Positions 7,700 through 17,397 of a stretch of DNA of 64,000 bases are shown in pieces (position 1 is the first letter of the stretch; each line of letters opens with the position of its first letter). A program made the translations under genes and the position numbers. The notes under the pieces are model-generated. The model worked only from the letters and a program-made list of their open reading frames with translations. It was not told where the DNA came from and did no database searches. This stretch comes from Bacteroidia bacterium (lineage in GTDB: Bacteria; Bacteroidota; Bacteroidia; B-17B0; Aurantibacillaceae), in assembly GCA_016787785.1 (NCBI GenBank), contig JAEUTO010000007.1, positions 24,733 through 88,732 of the forward strand, written 5' to 3'.

Positions 7700-9328
7700 T
7701 TACTGTTTTACAATTTTAGAAGTAAATACAGCTTTACCATTTTCTGTAATTCTAATCGAATAAATACCGTTTGCAGTATTCTCCAAATTAAGGTCAGAAG
7801 TTAAAGAAGTTATTTTTTGTGATAAGATCAATTGTCCCATGTTACTGTATAATTCAATACTTACATTTTCTGACAAAGAGCTAAGCGCAATGTTTAATAA
7901 ACCGTTTGTAGGATTTGGATAAAGACCTACAGTTACATCTTTTTCAATTACTGAAGCTATTCCGGTACATAAACTAACGCTTTGTGTTATGGTAGTTGAA
8001 TTTGAACAGCCGTTAGCATTTGTACCACTTATTGTATATGTTGAGGAAACAGATGGGCTAACAACAATACTGGTTGAGTTAGATGTTGTGCTCCATGTGT
8101 AAGTATTAGCTCCGGCAGCAGTTAACGTTGCATTTTGCCCAACACATATTAAACTACTGTTACTTGTAGCCGAAAGCGTTGGCAAGGCGTTAACCGTTAC
8201 CGTTGTAACAAATGGTAAAACATTTGTGCATCCGGTTGAAGACGTTCCAACAACAGAGTAAGATGTATTTACAGAAGGCGTAACTACAAGAGCGGCGCTG
8301 TTAGAACCTGTATTCCATGTATATGTGCTTGCACCCGAAACACCTATTGTTGCTGATGAACCGGCACATATCTGTGAGGCAGCAGGTGTAAATGTGATGT
8401 TAGGGAAAGCTAAAGAACCGGGGGTTACCGGTAAAAAATAATTGATATTAAGCGCCGATCCGCTTGTTCCGCCCATTGCAAAAAGACCATTAGTAGTACT
8501 TGTTACTGCAAGTTCACCATGGTTTACCGGGTGAGCAAACCCAACGGTCCAGGTGTTGCTGCAAGGATTAAAAATATCAACGTTATTAAAAAATGGTGCA
8601 CCGTTATTTGATCCACTGGTTTTACCACCAACCAAATAAATTCTACCGTCGGGTGCTAAAGATGCGCCAAATTGATTTCTGGCCGCAGGCATTGTGCCTA
8701 TTACAGACCATGTATCTGCAGCTATGTTGTAACGCTGAACAGTGTTGGTAGCCGTATTAGTAGCCAAATGGCCGCCAAAAACATAAAGGTTACCATTATT
8801 GCCCGATGCCATTTTATGTAATTTAACACCAACCGGTAGGTTTGCACCTGTTGACCAGGTACCCAAAGCAATATCATAAATGCGCATCGAAGTTTCAACC
8901 GTTTCGCCACCGGCATAATATATTTTGTTATTGTAACTTACCATAGATCCTTCCCAGTTGCCATTTGGGCAAGATGTTAAAGTTGACCAGGTGCTTGTGG
9001 CAACATCAAAACGTGCAAAAGTGCTGATAACAGGATAGCCTGCTAAGCAATACACCATATTATCTGTTCCAAGACAATACGCTACGCCGCGCGCAGTATA
9101 AGGTACGCTTGGGCCGGTTGTCCACGTATTGGTTGCAGTATTATAAATATACATTGCGTTTACCTCCGGGCCGATGCCATTCCACCCGCTAAAAAGATAA
9201 ACATTTCCATTTGGATGAGCTACAAGACCATGCTGACAAACGTTTGTGGGGATTACCATACTGGCAGTCCACTGACCAAATATCAAAGCGGAATTAATTA
9301 ATAAAAAAAGAGTAAAGATTTTTTTCAT
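7700..9328 (-). CDS. Secreted Kelch-propeller protein with T9SS sorting domain
   Basis: 542 residues: signal peptide (1-18), a six-bladed Kelch beta-propeller (~20-310; repeats of the type NGNVYLFSGWNG, GNLYVFGGH, DGRIYLVGGKTSG), two Ig/PKD-like repeats sharing the pattern IC.G....A.....YTW.T.S...........SYS..GT...GC, and a type IX sorting domain (LYPNPTNGLLNIAL, ending KIVKQ). It is expected to be exported by T9SS to the cell surface or medium. The ligand is unknown. It is monocistronic, bounded by the terminator at 7648-7682 and by the divergent peptidase gene. Confidence 0.9.
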   Translation of the reverse strand: MKKIFTLFLLINSALIFGQWTASMVIPTNVCQHGLVAHPNGNVYLFSGWNGIGPEVNAMYIYNTATNTWTTGPSVPYTARGVAYCLGTDNMVYCLAGYPVISTFARFDVATSTWSTLTSCPNGNWEGSMVSYNNKIYYAGGETVETSMRIYDIALGTWSTGANLPVGVKLHKMASGNNGNLYVFGGHLATNTATNTVQRYNIAADTWSVIGTMPAARNQFGASLAPDGRIYLVGGKTSGSNNGAPFFNNVDIFNPCSNTWTVGFAHPVNHGELAVTSTTNGLFAMGGTSGSALNINYFLPVTPGSLAFPNITFTPAASQICAGSSATIGVSGASTYTWNTGSNSAALVVTPSVNTSYSVVGTSSTGCTNVLPFVTTVTVNALPTLSATSNSSLICVGQNATLTAAGANTYTWSTTSNSTSIVVSPSVSSTYTISGTNANGCSNSTTITQSVSLCTGIASVIEKDVTVGLYPNPTNGLLNIALSSLSENVSIELYSNMGQLILSQKITSLTSDLNLENTANGIYSIRITENGKAVFTSKIVKQ

Positions 9329-9485
9329 GGGACGGGGTTTTAATTTGTTTTATAATACCTAAATATATGAAAAAAAATTGATATTATCTCTCTTGGTAGG
9401 TTATTATCGATACTAGGACTTTGTGAGACTGTTTCATATCTTTAGCAATAAGCACTTCTCTATTTTAGGATAGTGATAATTTAAG

Positions 9486-9493
9486 TAAATTTG
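9486..9493 (+). promoter_or_regulatory. -7 box TAAATTTG, implying a near-leaderless transcript
   Basis: A perfect TAnnTTTG match ends four bases before ATG 9498. Transcription from it would start at or just after the start codon, so it is either a leaderless promoter or a chance match. Confidence 0.35.
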
Positions 9494-9497
9494 GTTT

Positions 9498-10781
9498 ATG
9501 AAAATATTTCTTTTGTATCTCTTTCTTTTATTTTGTTCGTTGTTAAAAGCGCAAACTTACACAAGTTATTTTACCGGCGATACTTCCAATGTTATTAAAC
9601 CTACCCAGTACCGTTTATGTATGATGGGTGGCGCCACAGAAGATGATGAAGCCATGAAATGGTTCCTAAATGGCAGTGGTGGCGGAGACATAGTTGTAAT
9701 AAGAGTTACTGGGTCAAATGGTTATAATACTTATTTATACTCTTCTTTAGGTATTCCGGTCAACTCAGTGGAAACTTTGGTTATCCCAAGCATTGCTGCA
9801 GCCAACCATCCATATGTAAGAAGACGATTGCGCGAAGCAGAGGCTGTATGGATAGCAGGAGGCAATCAATTTGATTATATTAGTTATTGGAATAATACAT
9901 CTGTTGATACAGCGTTAAATTATTTGATCAATACAAAAAAAACACCTATAGGCGGAACCAGTGCCGGTATGGCTATTCAAGGACAAGCTTATTTTAGCGC
10001 GGCCGCAGGTTCGGTAACATCTCCTGTTGCGTTATCAAACCCTTATGGCAGTTCGGTTACAATTGGTAATAATGATTTTATTCATAATAACATTTTAAAA
10101 CGCGTAATTACAGATACACATTACGATAATCCTGACAGACGCGGAAGACACAGCACTTTTATAGCCAGGTTGTTTCAGGATAGCACTGCAGCTTTTTACG
10201 GCATTGCCTGCGATGAATATACAGCAGTTTGTATTGATAGCACTGGCATTGCAAAAGTATTCGGTGGATTTCCAACCTATGATGACAACGCCTATTTTAT
10301 ACAACCTAATTGCATCTTACCAAACGGACCCGAAACCTGTACGGCGGCGCAATCACTAACATGGAACCGATCGGGCCAGGCATTAAAAGTGTATGCTATC
10401 AAAGGCACATCTGTTGGTGCCGGAAGTTTTGATCTTAACAACTGGCAAAACCCAAATGCCAGCGGCGGCAGTTGGCAAAACTGGTTTGTTGTTAACGGCA
10501 CTTTTTCTGCAACAACAGGCGCAAGTGCCATATCCTGCATTACAACACATATAAAAAGTAATTCAGTTGATGAAATCAACTTATACCCTAACCCAACACA
10601 GAGTGTATTGAATTTTGATAAGCTTGTAGAAAAAATTATTATACAAGATGTAACAGGAAAAACACAGGCAACATTTTTTAATGCAGAAAAAATAAATATT
10701 GAAAACTTAGTACCCGGAATTTATTTTATTGAATTACGCTCGAACAATTATTCTTACATTAAAAAGTTTGTGAAGGAATAA
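9498..10781 (+). CDS. Secreted cyanophycinase-like peptidase (S51) with T9SS domain
   Basis: 427 residues: signal peptide (1-~18), a peptidase S51 domain, and a type IX sorting domain (NLYPNPTQSVLNF, ending KKFVKE). The S51 signatures are MMGGATED near the N-terminus, the AVWIAGGNQ strand, nucleophile S155 in GGTSAGMAI, and THYDNPDRRGRHSTFIARL downstream. Members are serine peptidases such as cyanophycinase, which hydrolyses beta-Asp-Arg dipeptide polymers, and peptidase E. With T9SS export the substrate must be extracellular. Whether it degrades cyanophycin is not shown by sequence. Confidence 0.88.
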   Translation: MKIFLLYLFLLFCSLLKAQTYTSYFTGDTSNVIKPTQYRLCMMGGATEDDEAMKWFLNGSGGGDIVVIRVTGSNGYNTYLYSSLGIPVNSVETLVIPSIAAANHPYVRRRLREAEAVWIAGGNQFDYISYWNNTSVDTALNYLINTKKTPIGGTSAGMAIQGQAYFSAAAGSVTSPVALSNPYGSSVTIGNNDFIHNNILKRVITDTHYDNPDRRGRHSTFIARLFQDSTAAFYGIACDEYTAVCIDSTGIAKVFGGFPTYDDNAYFIQPNCILPNGPETCTAAQSLTWNRSGQALKVYAIKGTSVGAGSFDLNNWQNPNASGGSWQNWFVVNGTFSATTGASAISCITTHIKSNSVDEINLYPNPTQSVLNFDKLVEKIIIQDVTGKTQATFFNAEKINIENLVPGIYFIELRSNNYSYIKKFVKE

Positions 10782-10798
10782 CTTTTTACTTTACCATT

Positions 10799-12124
10799 TT
10801 GCAGCAACCTATAAAATATTTCTTTTTTTGTTTGACGATCTTCATTTGTCGGCTAAACAGTTTTTCGCAAACTACAAAAGCAGACTCTTTATTAATTTTA
10901 ATGCAGCAGCAAAATACGGATGCGGTTAAAGTAGATCTGTTAAATAGTTTATCTTTCGAATACTGGGATGTAAATCCGGTTGAGGGCTTAAAATATGCAA
11001 AGCAAGCATTGTTATTAGCAGAAAAAATAAATTCTAAACCTGGTATTGCAGAAGCCTACACGAATATTGGAAGAAGTTACAGAAGAATGACCAATATAAC
11101 CAAGGCACTAGAATTCAGTTTCAAGTCATTAAAATTGTATGAAGAATTAAACGATAAACATGGCATTGCCAGTAACCTATTAAATATTGGAAATGCTTAC
11201 CGGGTACAAAAAGATTTTGACAAAGCTTTGGAATACCTTTTTAAGGCTTTGAAAATAAATGAAGATCTGAAAGATATGGTTTGGGTTGCCAGATGTTTAA
11301 ATAGTATCGGAAATGTATATAAAGATAAAAAAGACTACAAAAACACGTTAAACTATTACAGTCGTTCGCTAAAAACTGCAGAAGCAATAAATGATAAAGA
11401 CAGAATAACTGCCGCAACCACAAACCTTGGAAGTGTTTATGGCTTAATGAAAAACTATGACCAAGCTTTAAAGTGCGATATGGAAGCTTTAAAAATGTAT
11501 AAAGTATTAGGTAAAAAGGTAGGGATATCTGAATGCTACATCAATCTGGGTATGTTGTATCTGGATGTTTATAAAGACAAAGGTTTAAAAGCTAATCTTG
11601 ATCTTGCAAAAAATTATTGTGATAGTGCAATAGCAATGGATTCAGAGGCCGGGCATTTAGAAGGCTTACAATGGGATTATAAATTCCTAACCACTGTTTT
11701 AAGTGAAATTGGAGACCATAAGGGCGCACTAAAAAGTTATGCTTATTACGTTTTAATTAAAGATTCTATTTCGAATGGAGAAACAAATAGAAGGATAGCT
11801 CAACTTGAGAAAAATAACGAAGAAGATCTTAAACAAAAAGAAATTGAAATTCAAAAATTATAATTATTATCCGCTAAAAAAGAAAGATTGTTCTTTATTC
11901 TTGGCCTAATTGCTGTAGTTATTTTTGCTGGAGTAATTTTAAGAACCCTAATAATAACACGCAAACAAAAAAGTATTATCGAAATACAAAAGAAAGTTGT
12001 TGAAGATCATCAGAAAGAAATTCTTGATAGTATACATTACGCCAAACGCATACAAACATCTTTATTGCCCCCCGAAAAATATATTTCGAAACATTTGAAT
12101 AATAAGAAAACTGACATTAAATAA
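10799..12124 (+). pseudogene. TPR-PP2C (SpoIIE-type) regulator, broken by a stop and truncated
   Basis: From a TTG start (10799) the frame encodes a signal peptide and about six TPR repeats (e.g. GIAEAYTNIGRSYRR, ASNLLNIGNAYRVQKD) to a TAA at 11861. Beyond the stop the same frame continues: a membrane helix (FFILGLIAVVIFAGVIL), a coiled coil (KQKSIIEIQKKVVEDHQKEIL) and the linker DSIHYAKRIQTSLLPPEKYI, ending at 12124. The PP2C phosphatase domain expected next is absent. The intact relative at 47401-49392 has the same order (TPR, helix, coil, DSITYAKRLQEAILP, phosphatase). One in-frame nonsense codon plus loss of the catalytic domain make this a decayed gene; a shortened functional TPR protein remains possible. 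Confidence 0.8.
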
Positions 12125-12158
12125 TGTAATTGAGAAAGTCTAAAATCAAAATATATTT

Positions 12159-12166
12159 TAACTTTG
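12159..12166 (+). promoter_or_regulatory. -7 promoter box TAACTTTG
   Basis: A TAnnTTTG match 23 bases before ATG 12189, giving a leader of about 15-20 bases. It follows directly after the broken TPR-PP2C gene. No well-spaced TTG was found upstream. Confidence 0.45.
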
Positions 12167-12188
12167 TTATGCAGATCATTAAATAAAT

Positions 12189-12665
12189 ATGAGTACAACC
12201 AATACTATACTTGTTGCAAAAGGCAAAAGAGGTGATTCCGGTTACGACACGGTAAGAAGAGAAGATAATGAGACGATCCAATCACGGTGGATAAACATTG
12301 GCGGAACAAAATTACGCGGTGTGAATGATAAACTTTATTTCTCGAGTCAAGGCGATCTTATAATTGTGGCATATAACAGTAAAGATCTCACCGTTCGTTC
12401 TTTTTGGAATGTAACCAAGAACGAAGGCAAGTTAATTAGCATTATCAATTTGATATTCCACCCCTACTTATGGATAATCGCTATTATTGGTGCTTGTTTT
12501 TTACTTGGATTCAAAAAGGATATAAAAGCTGATGAAAAATTTAAATTATATGCTTTTGGGGCCTATGGTGGCGCTTTAGTTATTACTTTCGTTTACAGTT
12601 TATTTGATTGGCGTAAAGATAAAATTGCCAGTAACAAAGTTGAAGAAGTAAAGAACAGTTTATAA
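12189..12665 (+). CDS. Small membrane protein, unknown function
   Basis: 158 residues. The first ~85 are soluble and probably beta-rich (RWINIGGTKLRGVNDKLYFSS). Two hydrophobic helices follow (LWIIAIIGACFLLGF at ~97-111 and YGGALVITFVYSLF at ~127-140) with a short charged tail. No family is recognised. There is no signal peptide. The gene has its own -7 box and stands between a pseudogene and a secreted esterase, so context gives no help. Confidence 0.65.
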   Translation: MSTTNTILVAKGKRGDSGYDTVRREDNETIQSRWINIGGTKLRGVNDKLYFSSQGDLIIVAYNSKDLTVRSFWNVTKNEGKLISIINLIFHPYLWIIAIIGACFLLGFKKDIKADEKFKLYAFGAYGGALVITFVYSLFDWRKDKIASNKVEEVKNSL

Positions 12666-12717
12666 ATTAAACCTTTTATTAAAACCGGCATCTAATATAA
12701 AACACTAACTATATTAT

Positions 12718-14574
12718 ATGAAATTAAAAGCTTTACTATTTGTTTTTATACTAACTGGCTCTGTTTTAAAGTCGCAAACAGTTACCACACAATTTGGGCC
12801 GGTACAAGGTACTATGAATGGAAGCGTGTATCAATTTCTTGGTATACCTTTTGCAAAACCACCCGTTAATACTTTAAGATGGAAAGCGCCGCAAAACCCA
12901 ACTGCATGGGTAACTGCATTGGCAACAACCAGTTTTGCTCCAATTTGTCCGCAAAAAAAATTCTCTACAGGCAGTGCGTCTACATACACACTAATGGGCA
13001 ACGAAGATTGTTTGTATCTAAACATATGGACACCACAAACAGGCACCGGCACAAGACCTGTATTAGTGTTTATACATGGCGGCGGTAACCAACAAGGTGG
13101 CGCTAGTGAAGATGGTGGTGGTACACAAATGTTCTTTGGAAAAAACATGGCAACAAGAGGCAATGCCGTTGTTGTAACTATACAATACAGATTAGGTCCA
13201 TTAGGCTTTTTAGTTCATCCTGGTCTTGAGCCTGAGAATGCAAATAACACTTCAGGAAATTACGCTGTAATGGATCAGATACTTGCATTAACATGGGTAA
13301 AGAACAACATTGCTAATTTTGGTGGTGACCCCAACAAGGTGATGATCTTTGGAGAAAGTGCCGGTGGACTAGATGTTGGAAATTTATTATTGACACCAGC
13401 AGCGGCAGGGTTATTTCAACGCGCCTGCATTCAAAGTGCATCGCCGGTATTGGCCGATTATATCGCCACAAAAAATAAGGGCATAGCATTTTTAGATAGT
13501 TTTACAACGGTTGGTACAGATGTTCAAAAAATTGCATTCATGCGTACACTACCAAGTGACTCGATCATTAAAGATGAAGTATCGCCATTAACCGGAGGAG
13601 CCGTTGGTTTGAACTGGCAATCGGTAATTGACAATGTGCTTTTTTATGATTACCCATCGCAACTAATTCAGGCAGGTGCCTTTAATAAAGTGCCGTTAAT
13701 GATCGGTTCTAATTCAGAAGAGATGAGTCTCTCTGCACCTCCAACGGTTGTTCCTGCAATGGTAACAGCATTAATAAATACAACTGTACCATCAAGTTTA
13801 CAAGCCCAAGCCGCTACACTCTACCCGCCCGGAAGTAATACTACCCAGGCAAGGCAATCGTATGTTGGCATTTTAAGCGATGCGCAATTTACCGCGCCCG
13901 CAAGAAGAACTGCGCAATGTGTAAGCATGAATCAAACAGATCCGGTATGGCGCTATTTTTTCACACACAAACATACCTTTGCACCACTTACGCCATTAGG
14001 CAGTTATCATGGTATGGAATTGTTTTATGTATTTAATAACTGGGAAAATGCTACTGCAGGAACAGGTCCACTCTTTAAACCGCAGGATGATTCCGTGCAG
14101 AAGGCGATGTTGAGTTATTGGGTTAATTTTGCGAATACCGGAAATCCTAACGGCTCAGGACTTGTTGCATGGCCACAATACAATGCCGCTAACGATTGTT
14201 ATTTAGAGATAAAAGCAACGCCAAACGGAAGTCAGTGTGGTTTAAGAACAGCGCAATCCAACTTATGGGATAGTTCGGTAGGTTATGTAACCTGTGTAAG
14301 TACATTAGGTGTGGATGAATTTAAAAACACAGATCTTAATTTTGCATTGTATCCGAATCCTAACAGTGGCGTCTTTAAAATTGAAACACCTCCAGGAACT
14401 GACAAAGGCACGTTAGTTATTTATAATACACTAGGGCAAAAAGTGCATGAACAAAAACTGATCAGCGGTATAAATGAAATAAGAACGCTTGGATTAGCAG
14501 GCGGCTTCTACAATTGCATTTTACTGAATGACGCGAATAAACAACTGGGTTCAAGAAAATTATTGATCGAGTAG
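12718..14574 (+). CDS. Secreted type B carboxylesterase with T9SS domain
   Basis: 618 residues: signal peptide (1-~20), a carboxylesterase type B / para-nitrobenzyl esterase domain (~21-520) and a type IX sorting domain (LYPNPNSGVFKIE, ending RKLLIE). Signatures are EDCLYLNIWTP (97-107), the oxyanion motif FIHGGGN and nucleophile S214 in FGESAGG; the charge-relay acid (in NSEEMS) and His (near GSYHGMELFYVF) fit the family. It hydrolyses ester bonds of unknown exogenous substrates outside the cell. It is followed by a strong bidirectional terminator. Confidence 0.93.
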   Translation: MKLKALLFVFILTGSVLKSQTVTTQFGPVQGTMNGSVYQFLGIPFAKPPVNTLRWKAPQNPTAWVTALATTSFAPICPQKKFSTGSASTYTLMGNEDCLYLNIWTPQTGTGTRPVLVFIHGGGNQQGGASEDGGGTQMFFGKNMATRGNAVVVTIQYRLGPLGFLVHPGLEPENANNTSGNYAVMDQILALTWVKNNIANFGGDPNKVMIFGESAGGLDVGNLLLTPAAAGLFQRACIQSASPVLADYIATKNKGIAFLDSFTTVGTDVQKIAFMRTLPSDSIIKDEVSPLTGGAVGLNWQSVIDNVLFYDYPSQLIQAGAFNKVPLMIGSNSEEMSLSAPPTVVPAMVTALINTTVPSSLQAQAATLYPPGSNTTQARQSYVGILSDAQFTAPARRTAQCVSMNQTDPVWRYFFTHKHTFAPLTPLGSYHGMELFYVFNNWENATAGTGPLFKPQDDSVQKAMLSYWVNFANTGNPNGSGLVAWPQYNAANDCYLEIKATPNGSQCGLRTAQSNLWDSSVGYVTCVSTLGVDEFKNTDLNFALYPNPNSGVFKIETPPGTDKGTLVIYNTLGQKVHEQKLISGINEIRTLGLAGGFYNCILLNDANKQLGSRKLLIE

Positions 14575-14602
14575 TAATACTTAAATTAAATTATATAAAA
14601 CA

Positions 14603-14635
14603 AAAAACCCGTTTCGGATCTCGAAACGGGTTTTT
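14603..14635. terminator. Bidirectional rho-independent terminator after rplQ and the esterase
   Basis: A perfect 14-bp stem, AAAAACCCGTTTCG (14603-14616) with CGAAACGGGTTTTT (14622-14635), and loop GATCT. It ends both the carboxylesterase gene and the 32-gene ribosomal block that converges from the right. Confidence 0.93.
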
Positions 14636-14654
14636 AAATTTATTGCTGTTGCTA

Positions 14655-15140
14655 TTAAGCTTCTGCAGTTTTTTCAGTATCGTCTTTTTTAGCTTTTGTA
14701 GTGCCTTTTTTAGCACCTTTGCTACGACGTGTAGTTTTCTTAGCTGTACCTTCAGCAGAGCCTTTACCGTTAGTGTAGATATCGTTAAAGTCTACTAATT
14801 CGATCATCGCCATTTCAGCAGCGTCACCCTGACGGTTACCTGTTTTGATGATACGAGTGTAACCACCATTACGGTTTGCTACTTTAGTTGCAACTTCTTT
14901 GAACAATTCGCTTACAGTTTCTTTTCTTTTTAAGTACGAAAAAGCAACACGACGGCTATGAGTAGTATCGTCTTTACTTTTTGTAATAAGCGGCTCAATA
15001 TATACGCGTAAAGCTTTTGCTTTAGCAAGAGTAGTAAAAATACGCTTGTTATCAATTAACGCACAAGCTAAGTTCATTAACAAAGCGTGGCGGTGAGCGG
15101 TTTTTCTACCTAAATTATTTATTTTATCTCCGTGTCTCAT
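14655..15140 (-). CDS. rplQ: 50S ribosomal protein L17
   Basis: 161 residues. The L17 core (1-~125) starts [20 protein letters not shown] and ends near [10 protein letters not shown]17 lines the large-subunit exit region. The last ~35 residues are a Lys/Thr/Ala-rich tail ([14 protein letters not shown]), longer than the E. coli protein (127 residues) and common in Bacteroidota. It is the last gene of the alpha operon and is followed by the terminator at 14603-14635. The spacer to rpoA carries 14-bp tandem repeats. Confidence 0.97.
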   Translation of the reverse strand: MRHGDKINNLGRKTAHRHALLMNLACALIDNKRIFTTLAKAKALRVYIEPLITKSKDDTTHSRRVAFSYLKRKETVSELFKEVATKVANRNGGYTRIIKTGNRQGDAAEMAMIELVDFNDIYTNGKGSAEGTAKKTTRRSKGAKKGTTKAKKDDTEKTAEA

Positions 15141-15143
15141 TTT

Positions 15144-15213
15144 ATTTAAGATTTATGATTTAAGATCTATGATTTAAGATTAACATCTAAAATCTAACCT
15201 CTAAAATCTAAAT
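15144..15213. repeat. 14-bp tandem repeats in the rpoA-rplQ spacer
   Basis: ATTTAAGATTTATG (15144-15157) and ATTTAAGATCTATG (15158-15171) are tandem, with a partial third copy after them. TCTAAAATCTAACC (15186-15199) and TCTAAAATCTAAAT (15200-15213) form a second tandem pair. The two families are partly complementary. Low-complexity spacer DNA, possibly variable in copy number. Confidence 0.6.
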
Positions 15214-15216
15214 TTA

Positions 15217-16209
15217 TTAATCTTTATCTAATTTATATTTTATCACATTCATTCCAAATTGTAAACCTTTAGTTTGAACAAGGTCTTCTAATTCAGTTAA
15301 TGATTTTTTACCAAAGTTGCGGAACTTTAATAGATCGTTCTTGTTGAATGAAACAAGTTCGCCTAAAGTTTCAACATCAGCCGCTTTTAAGCAGTTTAGA
15401 GCGCGAACTGAAAGATCCATGTCTACTAACTTAGTTTTTAATAATTGACGCATGTGAAGGCTTGTTTCATCAAATTCTTCCTCATTACGTTTTTCTTCAG
15501 CATCTAATGTAATTTTCTCATCAGAGAATAACATGAAATGGAATATTAAAATTTTAGCTGCTTCTTTTAATGCATCTTTTGGATGAATAGAACCATCTGT
15601 AACGATATCTAATATCAAGCGTTCGTAATCGGTTTTTTGCTCAACACGATAGTTCTCGATATTGTATTTTACATTTTTAATTGGCGTGTAAATAGAATCA
15701 ATAAAAATTGTTCCGTTTGGTGCGCTGTTTGTTTTGTTCTCTTCTGCAGGAACGTAACCACGGCCACGCTCAACAGTTAATTCCATTTTTAAACGAACAG
15801 ATGAATCGCAATTAAAGATAACAAGATCCGGGTTTAAGATTTGAAAACCGTTTACATATTTACCGATATCCCCAGCAGTGAATTTTTCGCTACCTGCAAA
15901 GTGTACAGTAATTTTTTCGTTATCGTGGTTATCTAATTGTTTTTTAAATCTAACTTGTTTAAGATTTAAAACTATTTCAGTTACATCTTCAACAACACCT
16001 TTGATAGTTGAAAACTCATGATCTACACCTTCGATGCGTAAGCTGGTTACAGCATATCCTTCTAACGACGATAATAAAATACGACGTAAAGAGTTACCTA
16101 TTGTAATACCAAAACCAGGCTCTAATGGTCTAAACTCAAATTGTCCTGAAGTCTCGGTTGAATTAATCATAATAACCTTGTCAGGTTTTACGAAATTTAA
16201 TATTGCCAT
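15217..16209 (-). CDS. rpoA: RNA polymerase alpha subunit
   Basis: 330 residues. The N-terminal dimerisation domain has [21 protein letters not shown] (part of the beta/beta' contact), and the C-terminal domain (~255-320) has the helix-hairpin motif [15 protein letters not shown] that contacts UP elements and activators. Length is normal (329 in E. coli). It sits between rpsD and rplQ, as in nearly all bacterial alpha operons. The spacer to rpsD is 36 bases. Confidence 0.98.
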   Translation of the reverse strand: MAILNFVKPDKVIMINSTETSGQFEFRPLEPGFGITIGNSLRRILLSSLEGYAVTSLRIEGVDHEFSTIKGVVEDVTEIVLNLKQVRFKKQLDNHDNEKITVHFAGSEKFTAGDIGKYVNGFQILNPDLVIFNCDSSVRLKMELTVERGRGYVPAEENKTNSAPNGTIFIDSIYTPIKNVKYNIENYRVEQKTDYERLILDIVTDGSIHPKDALKEAAKILIFHFMLFSDEKITLDAEEKRNEEEFDETSLHMRQLLKTKLVDMDLSVRALNCLKAADVETLGELVSFNKNDLLKFRNFGKKSLTELEDLVQTKGLQFGMNVIKYKLDKD

Positions 16210-16245
16210 ATTATATACTTATATAGGTTAAATTAATTTATTTTA

Positions 16246-16851
16246 TTATTTAGAGTACAACTCGACAATTAACTGTTCTTTAATGTTTTCAGGGATCTGA
16301 GAACGTTCAGGACGGTTAATGAATTTGCCGGTCATAGTGTTCTTATCAAAATCTAACCAAGGAAATTTATTTACAGCGCCCGAAAGAGCTGTTGTAATTG
16401 CTTCCATAGATTGTGATTTTTCACGAACACCAACAATGTCTCCTGGTTTTAAAGTAAATGAAGCGATGTTTACAACACCACCATTAACAGTAATGTGAGC
16501 ATGAGAAACTAATTGACGGGCTGCACGACGTGTAGGAGCAATTCCTAAACGGTAAACAACGTTGTCTAAACGACTTTCAATTAATTGTAACAATACTTCA
16601 CCTGTGATACCGTGAGAACGAGCTGCTTTATCGAATGTACGGGCAAATTGCTTTTCAAGGATACCATAAGTATACTTAGCTTTTTGCTTTTCCATTAACT
16701 GGATAGCGTATTCTGATTGTTTTGCACGTTTTTTAGTGTTACCGTGCTGCCCCGGAGGGTAGTTCTTTTTTTCTAGCGCTTTATCAGGACCGAATATTGG
16801 TTCTCTGAATTTTCGCGCGATCTTTGATTTGGGACCTGTGTACCTTGCCAT
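16246..16851 (-). CDS. rpsD: 30S ribosomal protein S4
   Basis: 201 residues. Starts [21 protein letters not shown] and has the S4 RNA-binding domain ([24 protein letters not shown]). It is a zinc-free form: no N-terminal Cys cluster. S4 nucleates 30S assembly and in several bacteria represses its own operon. The 106-base spacer upstream carries two perfect hairpins (16883-16932), which could be an autoregulatory leader. Confidence 0.98.
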   Translation of the reverse strand: MARYTGPKSKIARKFREPIFGPDKALEKKNYPPGQHGNTKKRAKQSEYAIQLMEKQKAKYTYGILEKQFARTFDKAARSHGITGEVLLQLIESRLDNVVYRLGIAPTRRAARQLVSHAHITVNGGVVNIASFTLKPGDIVGVREKSQSMEAITTALSGAVNKFPWLDFDKNTMTGKFINRPERSQIPENIKEQLIVELYSK

Positions 16852-16882
16852 TTTAAATAATTGTTTTCTTTTTTATTATTTA

Positions 16883-16932
16883 AGTTATAAATCCTATAGA
16901 CTTATAACTCCAAATCTCATCGCCTTGATGAG
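16883..16932 (-). promoter_or_regulatory. Two-hairpin spacer before rpsD, candidate S4 control site
   Basis: In transcript order there is a 6-bp perfect hairpin (CTCATC-AAGGC-GATGAG, 16932-16916) and then an 8-bp perfect hairpin (AGTTATAA-N11-TTATAACT, 16909-16883), 32 bases before the rpsD start. Spacers elsewhere in this block are mostly under 40 bases and unstructured. Autoregulation by S4 is inference; neither hairpin has a following T run on the minus strand strong enough to call a terminator. Confidence 0.5.
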
Positions 16933-16957
16933 ACCGGCTGTTTATTTATATTTTATT

Positions 16958-17368
16958 TTATACGCGACGACGTTTAGGGGGACGACAACCGTTGTGAGGG
17001 ATTGGCGTGATATCCATGATCTCAGCAACTTCAATTCCTGTAGCTGCAATAGTTCTGATAGCACTTTCTCTTCCTGCACCCGGGCCTTTTACATACACTT
17101 TTACTTTACGTAAACCTGCATCAAATGCAACTTTACTGCAATCTGCAGCTGCCATTTGCGCAGCATACGGTGTATTTTTCTTAGAACCTCTGAATCCCAT
17201 TTTACCAGCACTGCTCCAAGAAATTACCTGGCCATTGATGTTGGTTAATGAAATGATAATATTATTGAATGTAGCATTGATATGAGCTTCGCCTGTAGCT
17301 TCTACCTTTACAGTACGCTTACGTGTTGTAGCTTTTACATTTGATGCTGCTGTTGGTTGTTTTGCCAT
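16958..17368 (-). CDS. rpsK: 30S ribosomal protein S11
   Basis: 136 residues, platform protein of the 30S subunit. Core strands read [21 protein letters not shown], followed by [18 protein letters not shown], and it ends in the conserved [11 protein letters not shown]. The N-terminus (~15 residues, [14 protein letters not shown]) is basic and extended as usual. It lies 29 bases after rpsM. Confidence 0.98.
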   Translation of the reverse strand: MAKQPTAASNVKATTRKRTVKVEATGEAHINATFNNIIISLTNINGQVISWSSAGKMGFRGSKKNTPYAAQMAAADCSKVAFDAGLRKVKVYVKGPGAGRESAIRTIAATGIEVAEIMDITPIPHNGCRPPKRRRV

Positions 17369-17397
17369 TTTATTTAATACTTATACTTTATTAATTA

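Noticed and set aside
10095..10579. Open frames antisense to the cyanophycinase-like gene
   Set aside because: The plus-strand protein has clear S51 and T9SS motifs; the antisense frames have none.
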